DNA of 64,000 bases, from assembly GCF_014652275.1 (NCBI RefSeq), contig NZ_BMYM01000001.1:1674001-1738000 (forward strand), written 5' to 3'. The notes under the pieces were generated by a model. It ran no database searches. It worked only from the letters and a program-made list of their open reading frames with translations, and was not told where the DNA came from. This stretch comes from Parahalioglobus pacificus (GTDB lineage Bacteria; Pseudomonadota; Gammaproteobacteria; Pseudomonadales; Halieaceae). Each line of letters opens with the position of its first letter. The first letter of the stretch is position 1. A program made the translations under genes and the position numbers. This document shows positions 8,823 through 17,077 of the stretch, piece by piece.

Positions 8823-9704
8823 TCAGGCAGTTAGATTAGCCGAAAAGAAATCCAGGGTCCGCTGCCAGGCCAATGACGCAGCAGCCTCGTCGTAACGAGC
8901 CGTAGAGTCATTGTGGAAGCCGTGGTTTGCCGCGGGATACATGTGCATTTCGTAGGGCACATCCGCCGCTTTTAAAGCAGCCTCGTAATCAGGCCAAGTC
9001 GCATTCACCCGCTTATCGAGCTCACCGAGCTGTACCATCAGCGGGCCACGGATATTGCCCCAGAGGGTGTCGCTGGCCGGGGTGCCATAAAAGGGAACTC
9101 CCGCATCCAAGAGCTCGGGCACCACCGCAGCCAGCATATTGACCACGTACCCACCGAAACAAAAGCCAACTGCGCCCAGTTTGCCATTGCCCTGCTCATG
9201 GGCCTTGAGGAACCGCGCCGCAGCGATAAAGTCTTGCTCAATCTTTGAGCGATCCATGCTGCGCTGCATAGTGCGGCCTTCATCGTCATTGCCGGGGTAG
9301 CCGCCCAGTGGATACAGGGCATCAGGCGCGAGCGCCAGGTATCCTGCTTTTGCCAATCGACGTGCCACATCTTTGACGTAGGGATTGAGGCCCCGGTTCT
9401 CATGAATCACAAGCACAACAGGCAATGAACCTTCCACTTCTCTAGGAGCTACCAAATAACCCCGCCCCTCACCGTGCCCGTCCGGTGATGGGAAGATTTG
9501 GTAGCGGGCTACGATATCAGGGTCATTAAACGATACCTGCTCTGCCAGCGCGTAGTTGGGCAGCAACCCAGACACGGCACTGGCGGCAACGCCGAGCGCG
9601 GCGAGCCGGGCGAGAAAGGTGCGACGGTCTATATCGCCGTGGGCATAGGCGTCATACCAGTCGAAGGCTTCTTGGGGAATTGGGTGTTGGCCACTGTTAT
9701 TCAT
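8823..9704 (-). CDS. Tat-exported dienelactone hydrolase family protein
   Basis: An alpha/beta hydrolase of 293 residues in the dienelactone hydrolase family. The N-terminal DRRTFLARLAALG segment is a twin-arginine signal that precedes a hydrophobic stretch ending near NYALA, so the folded enzyme should be periplasmic. The catalytic features are VIHENRG (the glutamate that orients the nucleophile), GFCFGG (cysteine nucleophile), an aspartate after GELDKRVN and NHGFHND (histidine). The nucleophile is Cys, as in true dienelactone hydrolases. Two ATGs lie 9 nt apart; the inner one at 9704 has better spacing from a GGA sequence. The substrate is unknown. Confidence 0.88.
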   Translation of the reverse strand: MNNSGQHPIPQEAFDWYDAYAHGDIDRRTFLARLAALGVAASAVSGLLPNYALAEQVSFNDPDIVARYQIFPSPDGHGEGRGYLVAPREVEGSLPVVLVIHENRGLNPYVKDVARRLAKAGYLALAPDALYPLGGYPGNDDEGRTMQRSMDRSKIEQDFIAAARFLKAHEQGNGKLGAVGFCFGGYVVNMLAAVVPELLDAGVPFYGTPASDTLWGNIRGPLMVQLGELDKRVNATWPDYEAALKAADVPYEMHMYPAANHGFHNDSTARYDEAAASLAWQRTLDFFSANLTA

Positions 9705-9759
9705 ATGATGCATTCCGATGAGCGTTCAGAGTTAGCGATGCGAAGTTTTGCACTCGCTC

Positions 9760-9788
9760 TTGGTGACACTATACGCGCACCGTATACT
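9760..9788 (+). promoter_or_regulatory. Candidate sigma70 promoter with inverted repeat, acyltransferase gene
   Basis: TTGGTG and TATACT are separated by 17 bp. Between and overlapping them is an inverted repeat TATACG-5 nt-CGTATA at 9770-9786. The -10 box ends two bases before a GTG that begins the long open frame, so transcription would start inside that frame. This argues that the real translation start is further in. The arrangement is read by eye only. Confidence 0.45.
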
Positions 9789-9820
9789 CCGTGGATTCCT
9801 GCAATGACCGCGCCATCGCA

Positions 9821-11788
9821 TTGACCTACAGACCTGACATTGACGGCCTGCGTGCCATCGCCGTGCTGGCCGTGGTTATTTTCCACCTGGGAGTACCGGG
9901 CTTCGACGGTGGGTATGTCGGTGTCGACGTGTTCTTCGTTATCTCTGGCTTTCTGATCACCGGCATTATCCTCGGCAAGCATGAGCGAGGGGAGTTCTCC
10001 TTCAGTGCGTTTTACGGAAGACGCATACGGCGTCTAATCCCTCCGCTCGTCGTAACCGTGGCATGCACCGTTATAGGTGCGGCCTTCCTGTTCACCGCCT
10101 ACGATATGGTGCTTTTTGCCCGCTCGGCGGTGGCAGCCTTGTTCAGTGTCTCGAACATCGTGTTCTTCGCCGAGTCCGGCTACTGGGATGAAGCCTCTGA
10201 GCTCAAGCCACTGCTTCACACCTGGTCACTGGCAGTGGAAGAGCAGTTCTACCTGTTTTGGCCGGCACTGCTAGCGGGCCTATTTGCCTTGCGCCGGAGG
10301 CTGTCTCTTGTCGCTGCAATGGGGGCGATCACGGTAGCCGGCTTTGGCCTATCGGTTTGGTACACCCGCGTGGATCAGGCGGCCGCGTTCTACTTGCTGC
10401 CCTTCCGCGTGTTCCAGTTTTCTGCTGGGGCGCTGGCTATCTGGGGCGCGGCGTGGCTGGCCAATCAGGAAAGCCCACGTTTAGCGAACCTGGCCCTCTA
10501 CTGTGGATTGGTACTGATCGGCATCAGCGTCTATGCCCTGGGAGATGGCAGCCAGTTTCCTGGTTGGGTAGTTAGCGTACCCACAGCGGGTGCCGCGTTA
10601 TGCCTGATGGCAGGCGCTCAGGCTGGGCCAACGAATCCGGCCACTACTGCGCTTACATCGCCGCTTGCCCTATGGCTAGGTCGTGTTTCCTACTCCATGT
10701 ACCTGGTCCACTGGCCTTTGATTGCGCTGTATCGATACCAATACGGCATGGCGCTTGGCGCGCTGGAGCAGTTGGGCCTGGCCGTCGCCATACTCATCGC
10801 GACGGTATTGCTGCACTACGGCGTTGAGCGGCGCGTGTATTCGCGGGCCGGTTACTCGGGCACAGCCAGTTCTACTCGGTCCAAACTTGCGGTGCCCGCC
10901 ATTGTCCTTAGCGTCGTGACCATTGCTGGCATCACCGGCACCGCCTGGCTGGGGGACGGTTGGCAATGGCGCCGGCCAACGACAGTCCTTTCACCCGAGG
11001 AAGTTGTTGCCGGACAACAACTGCGCCTCCGGGACTATCTCGCAGGTTGCCGGCTCGACAACTTGCAACAGAACGAGCAATGCGGGGATGCAGATTCACC
11101 ACTGGTGCTCGTGCTGGGGAATTCTCACGAGACCGACGGCTATAACTTTATCCATGCGGTGCAGCCTGACAATGCGCTGACTCTCATCAGCTTTGGCAAT
11201 CTCAATCCCTGCGGCGACATCGGGCGGGACGGGCAGCGCTTTACCAGCGACGATGCCAGCTGCCAGCACCGCCTGGATACTCTGTTCTCAGATGAGGTTA
11301 CGGCGAGGTTGCGCACAGTGGTCTATTCGTCCAATCAACCCTTTGCACACAATAAAGCCACAACCCTGCAACTGCTGGAGACTTTGAAAGCCAGCAACCC
11401 CAGCGTGCGCATTGTCACGCTGGGAGGCTATATCAACACTGAGCGGCGCTGCAGTTTTTATCTTTCCAGAACCGGCAGCACCGATAGCTGTGCCCAGCCC
11501 GACAACGTGACCTATTTCGCAGATTATCCGCAGGATCGACGCCTTTACAGGGAGATCATGGGAGTCACCGATCTGTTCATCGATAAAGTTGAGCTTCTGT
11601 GCCGCGGCCGGCAGGTACAAACTTGCGCAACACAAACCCCGGACGGCACCCCCGCCTTCTATGACCGCCATCACCTTTCGCTGCCATTCGCGCGCTATGC
11701 AGGCGAACTCTACGTGGCACAGCACCCAAAACTTCTGACCTTTTTACAGACACCTGCTGTTCGCAACTCGGATGCTATACAACCATGA
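9821..11788 (+). CDS. OafA/YrhL-type O-acyltransferase fused to SGNH domain
   Basis: A two-part protein of about 655 residues. The first 350 residues are an acyltransferase-3 membrane domain with about ten helices and the motifs RPDIDGLRAIAV, GGYVGVDVFFVISGFLIT and GRRIRRLIPP. The last 230 residues form a periplasmic SGNH hydrolase-like domain, with GNSH near residue 435 and a DRHH segment near 615. Fused proteins of this kind O-acetylate cell-surface polysaccharides or peptidoglycan. The TTG at 9821 is chosen because the candidate promoter overlaps the earlier GTG at 9791; neither has a good ribosome site. The next gene, a sulfotransferase, overlaps by 4 nt, tying acylation and sulfation together. 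Confidence 0.9.
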   Translation: MTYRPDIDGLRAIAVLAVVIFHLGVPGFDGGYVGVDVFFVISGFLITGIILGKHERGEFSFSAFYGRRIRRLIPPLVVTVACTVIGAAFLFTAYDMVLFARSAVAALFSVSNIVFFAESGYWDEASELKPLLHTWSLAVEEQFYLFWPALLAGLFALRRRLSLVAAMGAITVAGFGLSVWYTRVDQAAAFYLLPFRVFQFSAGALAIWGAAWLANQESPRLANLALYCGLVLIGISVYALGDGSQFPGWVVSVPTAGAALCLMAGAQAGPTNPATTALTSPLALWLGRVSYSMYLVHWPLIALYRYQYGMALGALEQLGLAVAILIATVLLHYGVERRVYSRAGYSGTASSTRSKLAVPAIVLSVVTIAGITGTAWLGDGWQWRRPTTVLSPEEVVAGQQLRLRDYLAGCRLDNLQQNEQCGDADSPLVLVLGNSHETDGYNFIHAVQPDNALTLISFGNLNPCGDIGRDGQRFTSDDASCQHRLDTLFSDEVTARLRTVVYSSNQPFAHNKATTLQLLETLKASNPSVRIVTLGGYINTERRCSFYLSRTGSTDSCAQPDNVTYFADYPQDRRLYREIMGVTDLFIDKVELLCRGRQVQTCATQTPDGTPAFYDRHHLSLPFARYAGELYVAQHPKLLTFLQTPAVRNSDAIQP

Positions 11789-12570
11789 ATTACCTGATTG
11801 CCGGGCTGGCAAAATCCGGGACAACCATGCTCTTCAGCCGTTTGCAGCGTGCCTTGAACCAAGACCAATTAGCCTGCTTCTTCGAGCCGGACGATCCAGC
11901 AGTCATTGCTTCAATACTTGATCAACGCGATACGAGTGACACTCTCACCAAAGTGCTTATCGGCCGGGTGAAATCGGATACACCGCGCGTCGATGAGTTT
12001 GGCAAACAGTTGCTGATCTACCGCGACCCCCGCGATCAGTTCATCAGCATGCTGCTCTACCTGTTCTATGACTTCCAGATAAGCGGCGACCAGCGCGGCT
12101 ATGACTACTGTGTTGCAGCCCTGCAGAACAAAATCGAGCACCCGGACGAAGTATCCTGCCGATCGCTCTGGGATGACATTTCCGGCACCGTGGGCCGCGC
12201 CCCTTTCGTAGTATTCAATAATCTCCATAACGAGCAACGGCGCTATTGGGAGACATTTTCACCTCTGCTGGTGCGCTATGAATCGCTGCTGGATGATGAC
12301 TGGCTAGCTGTTGAGGACTATCTTGACCTTACATTGAAAAGTGCGGATACCGAGGTACCCGGCGAGTACCAACGTGTGGCTCGATCCAAGGGCTACGGCG
12401 ACTGGACATACTGGCTCACCGATGAAGATATTGCGCACACCAACGAGGCCTGGGCGGCGAACCTGGACTGGTTGGGCTACGCGCCAGGCTCGCTGCGCGT
12501 AAGGCGAGAAATTCCGGCGAGCACCTCACTGGACTACGTGGCGCAGTTCAATCCGTCGCTGCAGCGGTGA
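11785..12570 (+). CDS. Sulfotransferase family protein (1 of 4)
   Basis: A 261-residue cytosolic sulfotransferase candidate that would move sulfate from PAPS to an acceptor sugar. The 5'-phosphosulfate loop GLAKSGTTMLF lies at residues 7-17. The 3'-phosphate site is the IYRDPRDQFISM segment with its Arg and Ser. The C-terminal half is poorly conserved, as expected of the acceptor side. It overlaps the acyltransferase gene by 4 nt (ATGA), so the two are co-translated. Its end overlaps the convergent TIM-barrel gene by 23 nt. The acceptor is unknown; neighbouring genes point to a surface glycan. Confidence 0.82.
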   Translation: MNYLIAGLAKSGTTMLFSRLQRALNQDQLACFFEPDDPAVIASILDQRDTSDTLTKVLIGRVKSDTPRVDEFGKQLLIYRDPRDQFISMLLYLFYDFQISGDQRGYDYCVAALQNKIEHPDEVSCRSLWDDISGTVGRAPFVVFNNLHNEQRRYWETFSPLLVRYESLLDDDWLAVEDYLDLTLKSADTEVPGEYQRVARSKGYGDWTYWLTDEDIAHTNEAWAANLDWLGYAPGSLRVRREIPASTSLDYVAQFNPSLQR

Positions 12571-14191
12571 CCGTGCTCGCCAGCTCGGCATTAAAGGCTT
12601 TCAGCGCCTCGTAGTGGCCACAGGGGTCGCCGTGCTCGTCTCTGAAACCACCGCGGAAGACCACGTGGAAAAGATTCAAGCCATCGACTGTCACGGGCGC
12701 GCCTGAGTTTCTCAGCTCAATCACGATGCCGTCCTCAAGAATCATCGGCCGCTGCACCTCAAAGATGACCCGCAATTCATCGCTGGCAGCCGATGCACCC
12801 AGCGTCGTGGCAGCCGTTTCCAGAACATGCCAAGGGCCAGCATTAATCCGAGCTTCCAATTGCCCCGACTGATAACGATCTACTGCGCGGGCGACGAGCT
12901 CGAACTCATCGAAAGGAACGGTAGTTTGTAAGCCGCTGACGCGCGCGGGCAGCGTCTGCCTGATTAACGACGCACCCGAAAGTCTTACCCCGCCGTGCCG
13001 CTGCGGTCGTGCCGTACCGCAAGCGACTTCCCAACCACGCGTGCCCAGCAGGAAGCGCGCGTTATACAGCAGGTTCTGTCGATAATCGCGCCAGGCCCAG
13101 ATGCCAAAACCGCGCGATAAGGTAGCCATCACCGGCACCGCAGCATGCAAAAACTGGCCGACTTCCTCGGGATCAATACGGGCGTGGATGCCCCTGAACT
13201 TGGGCGCGTCATCAACAAAATTGAACTGGTCCACAATATGACCGACGTCCGCACCCCGCCCGGTGACCTCATTGAGCGCGTGAGTCAGTAAGCCAATTGC
13301 CTGCTCGGTGCTGAGGATCTCTCCCTCGTTGGCGGCACCCATAAACGGCGCCCAGTAGGTGTAGCGCAGCACATCCAGGTCGGTGTAGCTGTCGTTGGAC
13401 AACCAATCGACGCTGCCGTCGGCATTCTTTTGCTTGTCTTTGTCTACGCGTATCTCTATCCCCAGCTGCGGCACACGACTTGCCGCCAGCGCATGCATTT
13501 GCCGAATGCGATGATTCGAGAACGCATGGAAATGACGGTAGTCCGCTTCTTCCGGACGGGGGATCACTGGCTCGGCATCAATGCCCTGCTCCTGCAAATA
13601 GCGGGCGTATCCGGTTTCTTCAGCCAACTGTCGCTTGTGCTCTGGCTTGTAGAGTTGCCAACGCCAGAAGGCATGCCAGAACTCCTCCCAACTGAGAAAC
13701 GCCGCTCTAAACGCGCGATAACTGACACAGAGCGCATGGACCCTAGCCATATAATCCAGCCAGGCATCTTGCGTCGCCGAGTCATTCAACAAGCGCTGGA
13801 TAGTGGTAATGCCGCTCAGCGGCTGACGATCAAGTACCTGGTGCGCATAGGACAGCCTTACGATGATTGACAGGCCTGCGTGCTGCGCTGCGGCCATCAT
13901 CCGCTCTAGCTGTCGCAGGTAGCTATCGTCATAGGTGGGGGCGTAGTGGTCGGTTTGGTACCCGCGCCAGGGCACCACAAAAATCACCGTGTTAAACCCA
14001 TCCTCGACAATTTGCGCCATATCGCGCCGAAGACTGACCCTATCCACAACTTGCAGACTATTCAGGGCCCAGCCCTCGCCGAAGTAATGGGTGGCGCGCA
14101 CGTACTCCGGATGCTGCACAGCGCCCAGCAACTTCGTTTGCAGTTTACGCTTGATGACGCGAAGGCGACGACGAGCTTCTTCAAATATCAC
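12548..14191 (-). CDS. Unrecognised TIM-barrel, glycoside hydrolase-like protein
   Basis: A 547-residue protein with no signal peptide. The first 390 residues read as a beta/alpha barrel of the clan GH-A style. Strand-helix repeats include FNTVIFVVPWRGYQTD, LSIIVRLSYAH, AAFLSWEEFWHAFW (a candidate acid/base glutamate) and VGHIVDQFNFVDD. A later segment, SRGFGIWAWRDYRQN, resembles the closing strand of the barrel. The last 150 residues look like a beta-sandwich, possibly a carbohydrate-binding module. No family can be named. The start is GTG at 14191, which has GAGG 7 nt upstream and overlaps the preceding sulfotransferase stop as GTGA. It is probably cytoplasmic, which is odd for a hydrolase. 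Confidence 0.65.
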   Translation of the reverse strand: MIFEEARRRLRVIKRKLQTKLLGAVQHPEYVRATHYFGEGWALNSLQVVDRVSLRRDMAQIVEDGFNTVIFVVPWRGYQTDHYAPTYDDSYLRQLERMMAAAQHAGLSIIVRLSYAHQVLDRQPLSGITTIQRLLNDSATQDAWLDYMARVHALCVSYRAFRAAFLSWEEFWHAFWRWQLYKPEHKRQLAEETGYARYLQEQGIDAEPVIPRPEEADYRHFHAFSNHRIRQMHALAASRVPQLGIEIRVDKDKQKNADGSVDWLSNDSYTDLDVLRYTYWAPFMGAANEGEILSTEQAIGLLTHALNEVTGRGADVGHIVDQFNFVDDAPKFRGIHARIDPEEVGQFLHAAVPVMATLSRGFGIWAWRDYRQNLLYNARFLLGTRGWEVACGTARPQRHGGVRLSGASLIRQTLPARVSGLQTTVPFDEFELVARAVDRYQSGQLEARINAGPWHVLETAATTLGASAASDELRVIFEVQRPMILEDGIVIELRNSGAPVTVDGLNLFHVVFRGGFRDEHGDPCGHYEALKAFNAELASTVTAAATD

Positions 14192-15009
14192 GACAGGGCC
14201 TCGCATCGCTGCGCAAACTCTGAACGGCGCTGTTCGAGACCTCGAATGCCGGCCAGGCGTGCATTAAGCAACGCGCACCCCCGCTCATACAGCTGTAAAT
14301 CGAACACATTAGCCTCTGACAGCCGAACAAAGGTGTCTCCGAGCTCCTGCTTAATCTGTTGCAAACGTTCCCCGATAGTCTGGGCTGCCGTAGCACTGAC
14401 GTTCTTTGGTCTCGAGGCAAGATCGAGCTCTGGAAACTCTTTACACAACGCCGTCTCGAACAGGATCATACTGTCGTCATATCGCTCTACGATACCCACG
14501 AGCGCCGCATCCAGCGTTTCAAGCGCCTGTTCAAACCGCTCCTCATTGCATTCGTCATGAAAATGGCCTGACAGGTAGCGGGTCTGGAAATTGTGAATCA
14601 CCGGCCCCCTGCCCGGTGACAATCGCCACTCCACAAACTCTCTGAAATCCATCTGTTTGGCGGCTGTACTGGAGGGCCCGTGATCGCCCTGTTGGCCCCG
14701 CTCAAAGAGATACACCGATTGAGCACGAATGATCGGGTGGCGCAGCAGCACCAGTAGCGCTGTCTGATTGGCGAGCACAGGCGACAGCGGCAGCGGCAGC
14801 CAGTGTGACGACAGAGCAGAAATTCGGCCGGATTCAAGCATTACGCGCTCCAGCTCACGGGGACGATCACGCAGCACAGCATCATCAGTATGGGCAAAGA
14901 AACGCTCGCCAAACGAGTATTGAAGGCTCCAGTCGAGGGTTGTGCCCGCGTTCTTAAACATGTGGGCATGAACGATGTACTGACGTACACTGTGGGTCAG
15001 GTTCGACAT
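14188..15009 (-). CDS. Sulfotransferase family protein (2 of 4)
   Basis: A 273-residue protein of the sulfotransferase-2 type, which includes heparan and chondroitin sulfotransferases. The 5'-phosphosulfate site is HMFKNAGTTL near residues 16-25. The 3'-phosphate site is VLLRHPIIRAQSVYLFER around residue 90. A C-terminal coiled-coil-like helix rich in Arg, Leu and Gln ends the protein. It is the first gene of a leftward pair with the TIM-barrel protein, and the stop and start overlap by 4 nt. The intergenic region to its right is shared with the divergent glycosyltransferase operon. The acceptor is unknown. Confidence 0.78.
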   Translation of the reverse strand: MSNLTHSVRQYIVHAHMFKNAGTTLDWSLQYSFGERFFAHTDDAVLRDRPRELERVMLESGRISALSSHWLPLPLSPVLANQTALLVLLRHPIIRAQSVYLFERGQQGDHGPSSTAAKQMDFREFVEWRLSPGRGPVIHNFQTRYLSGHFHDECNEERFEQALETLDAALVGIVERYDDSMILFETALCKEFPELDLASRPKNVSATAAQTIGERLQQIKQELGDTFVRLSEANVFDLQLYERGCALLNARLAGIRGLEQRRSEFAQRCEALS

Positions 15010-15219
15010 AACAATTCAAATCAACGTTGAAATTACTATTGTACTGACTAGGGACCATTACTGAACGCCTCCACGTGTAGAAGTTTTGAGGCCTTCACCA
15101 TCAAAGCTCCAATTGGCCAGATAATTACCCGACCCACGAGTTCGACACAATTGATTAAACACCCTTCAGTGGTTGGCTAAATTGAGTTCGTTCTACCCTG
15201 ACACAAGAGCAGCACAAGA
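15010..15219. promoter_or_regulatory. Divergent control region with 10-bp palindrome
   Basis: This 210-bp AT-richer gap separates the leftward sulfotransferase pair from the rightward glycosyltransferase operon and must hold both promoters. TCAACGTTGA at 15021-15030 is a perfect palindrome, close to the leftward start, and could be an operator. No convincing -35/-10 pair was found by eye. Confidence 0.35.
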
Positions 15220-16176
15220 ATGAGTGCCCGATGGATACAGCGGTTCTGGAAAGACCGTGCGCCCCGCCTGTCCATTGTCGTAGTCGTCTATGACATGGTC
15301 GAACAGGCAAAGAAGACTGTGATTTCACTAAGCCCGGAATACCAAAGCGGAATTACTGGCTTGGATTACGAGGTCATCATCGTAGAGAACTCCTCGCGCA
15401 ACATGCTCCCAGAAGAGTTCACCCGGAATCTACCCCAAAACTTTCGCTACTTTGCCCGTCAGGAGAGTTCACCATCACCTGTGAATGCTCTGAACTTTGG
15501 TGCAGCGCAAGCAACAGCTGAATACCTTTGCATCATGGTTGATGGAGCCCGAATGCTGACACCTGGCGTTCTGCAGAACCTGATTCGGGCACAATCGCTG
15601 GGACGGCAGACTGTAGCTACGGTTCCTAGCTATCACTTGGGTAGCGAGTTACAGCAACTAGCGGTTAAAAATGGCTATGGCGAGAAAGAAGAAGAAGGGC
15701 TACTGACGAGCATCGAATGGCCTAAGAATGCCTACAGGCTGTTTGAGGTCTCTTGCCTGAGCAAATCATGCGAGCGAGGCCATTTCCTGCCAAGTGCGGA
15801 GAGCAACTGCATCAGCCTACCGATAGAGTTATGGAACAAACTGGGAGGAGGAGATGCCCGGTTTGATAGTCTGGGGGGTGGTTTTCTGAACCTTGACCTG
15901 TACAAAAGGGCGTTAGAGGATCCGGACAGTGAGCATGTAATCCTTGTTGGTGAAGGCTCTTTCCATCAGTTTCATGGCGGCGCTACCACCGGGGGCGTCT
16001 CTGACCAGAAGCGCGAGCAAGCGATCGAGTTGATGAAAGCCCAATATGCCTCTATCCGCGGCTGCTCCTACACGCCGCCTTGTACAGACCCCATAGTATT
16101 GGGAAAGATTCCCGATCAGGCCCTGGACAACCTATCTCATTCAATAGAAAAAAGACGGCAGGTACACACGACGTGA
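15220..16176 (+). CDS. GT-A glycosyltransferase-like protein, paralogue 1 of 3
   Basis: A 318-residue protein with a GT-A start: RLSIVVVVYDM, then YEVIIVENSS, as in family 2 transferases. The position of the usual DxD is occupied by VDGARMLTPG (Asp108), so only the first aspartate is kept. Conserved features shared with the next two paralogues are SSPSPVNALNFG, SAESNC (194-197) and GSFHQFHGG (His249, His252). The histidines may take over metal or donor binding, which is inference. It opens a rightward operon and its stop overlaps a GTG that starts a 19-codon frame. No transmembrane segment is seen. Confidence 0.75.
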   Translation: MSARWIQRFWKDRAPRLSIVVVVYDMVEQAKKTVISLSPEYQSGITGLDYEVIIVENSSRNMLPEEFTRNLPQNFRYFARQESSPSPVNALNFGAAQATAEYLCIMVDGARMLTPGVLQNLIRAQSLGRQTVATVPSYHLGSELQQLAVKNGYGEKEEEGLLTSIEWPKNAYRLFEVSCLSKSCERGHFLPSAESNCISLPIELWNKLGGGDARFDSLGGGFLNLDLYKRALEDPDSEHVILVGEGSFHQFHGGATTGGVSDQKREQAIELMKAQYASIRGCSYTPPCTDPIVLGKIPDQALDNLSHSIEKRRQVHTT

Positions 16177-16232
16177 CGGACAAACACCAGCAAAAAATCC
16201 CAGTTTTCTCTTTTAAGGAATGCATCGGCTAA
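16173..16232 (+). CDS. 19-codon linking ORF between two operon genes
   Basis: A GTG that overlaps the upstream stop (GTGA) opens a frame of 19 codons. It closes with TAA, and that TAA overlaps the next ATG as TAATG. Both junctions are the kind used for translational coupling. The peptide has no recognisable motif. It may be a reinitiation relay, or the frame-shifted remnant of a longer N-terminus. It may also be chance, given its size. Confidence 0.3.
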   Translation: MTDKHQQKIPVFSFKECIG

Positions 16233-17077
16233 TGATCGCGCTCTGGGAATCACTCATTAAGCCTATTGCTGACGCCATCGACGCAAAAACCGTGCTGGAA
16301 GTGGGTGCAGATTACGGACTTAGCACCCGAGCACTCCTCGACTATGTTGCGCCAAAAAGCGGGCACCTGTTCTCCATCGATACTGCACCGGGATTTGACG
16401 TAGATAAGCTGACTTCTCTTTATCCGGGCTTTTTGTCCTTCTCTGACGAGCCTAGCCTGTCAGTGATCCCAAGGCTGCCTCAGCTCGATATAGTGTTACT
16501 CGATGGGGATCACAACTGGTACACGGTAATCAACGAGCTTAGAACATTAGAGAACGTCCAAACCGCCGAGCGGGGAGCAATGCCCGTCGTCTTGTTGCAC
16601 GACATAGGATGGCCCTACGCAAGAAGAGACCTGTATTACGCACCAGAGAGAATCCCCGACAGCTTTATCCACCCGTATGCACGAAAAGGGATTGGGCGAA
16701 ACAGACACAGGCTGCTGGAATCTGGTGGACTGAATGCCAACATGTTCAACGCCTTGCAAGAAGGAGGTGCGAGAAACGGTGTGCTTACTGCCGTAGAGGA
16801 CTATCTGGCCGAGTCAGACATAGAGTATGAGTTCATCCAGTTGCCCATTTACTATGGGCTGGGTATTTTGGTCCCGGGCCAGCGGGTCAAGGCCAATCAA
16901 AAGCTGCGTGAGCTTCTGGAAACTTACCGATCATATCTCGCTGCCACTCCACTACTCGAATTGACCGAAAGACTGCGGCTCAACGAGGTAGCAAACAGTC
17001 AACGGCAGACCGCAAGACTCCAGTCGAGAGACGCTCCACCGCCCCCTGAAACAATGGATGAAACAAGCGACCAATGA
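16232..17077 (+). CDS. Class I SAM-dependent methyltransferase, glycan-cluster type
   Basis: A protein of 281 residues. The SAM-binding glycine loop is VLEVGADYGLSTRALLD. It is followed by the acidic strand LFSIDTAPG and the motif IVLLDGDHNWYTVINEL, which is typical of the methyltransferase-24 type found in glycan clusters. A family-specific tail, LLHDIGWPYARRD to YARKGIGRNRH, probably forms the acceptor lid. Two ATGs are possible, at 16220 and 16232. The second is chosen because it forms TAATG with the small upstream frame; AAGGA touches the first directly. The next glycosyltransferase overlaps its stop by 4 nt. Confidence 0.8.
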   Translation: MIALWESLIKPIADAIDAKTVLEVGADYGLSTRALLDYVAPKSGHLFSIDTAPGFDVDKLTSLYPGFLSFSDEPSLSVIPRLPQLDIVLLDGDHNWYTVINELRTLENVQTAERGAMPVVLLHDIGWPYARRDLYYAPERIPDSFIHPYARKGIGRNRHRLLESGGLNANMFNALQEGGARNGVLTAVEDYLAESDIEYEFIQLPIYYGLGILVPGQRVKANQKLRELLETYRSYLAATPLLELTERLRLNEVANSQRQTARLQSRDAPPPPETMDETSDQ

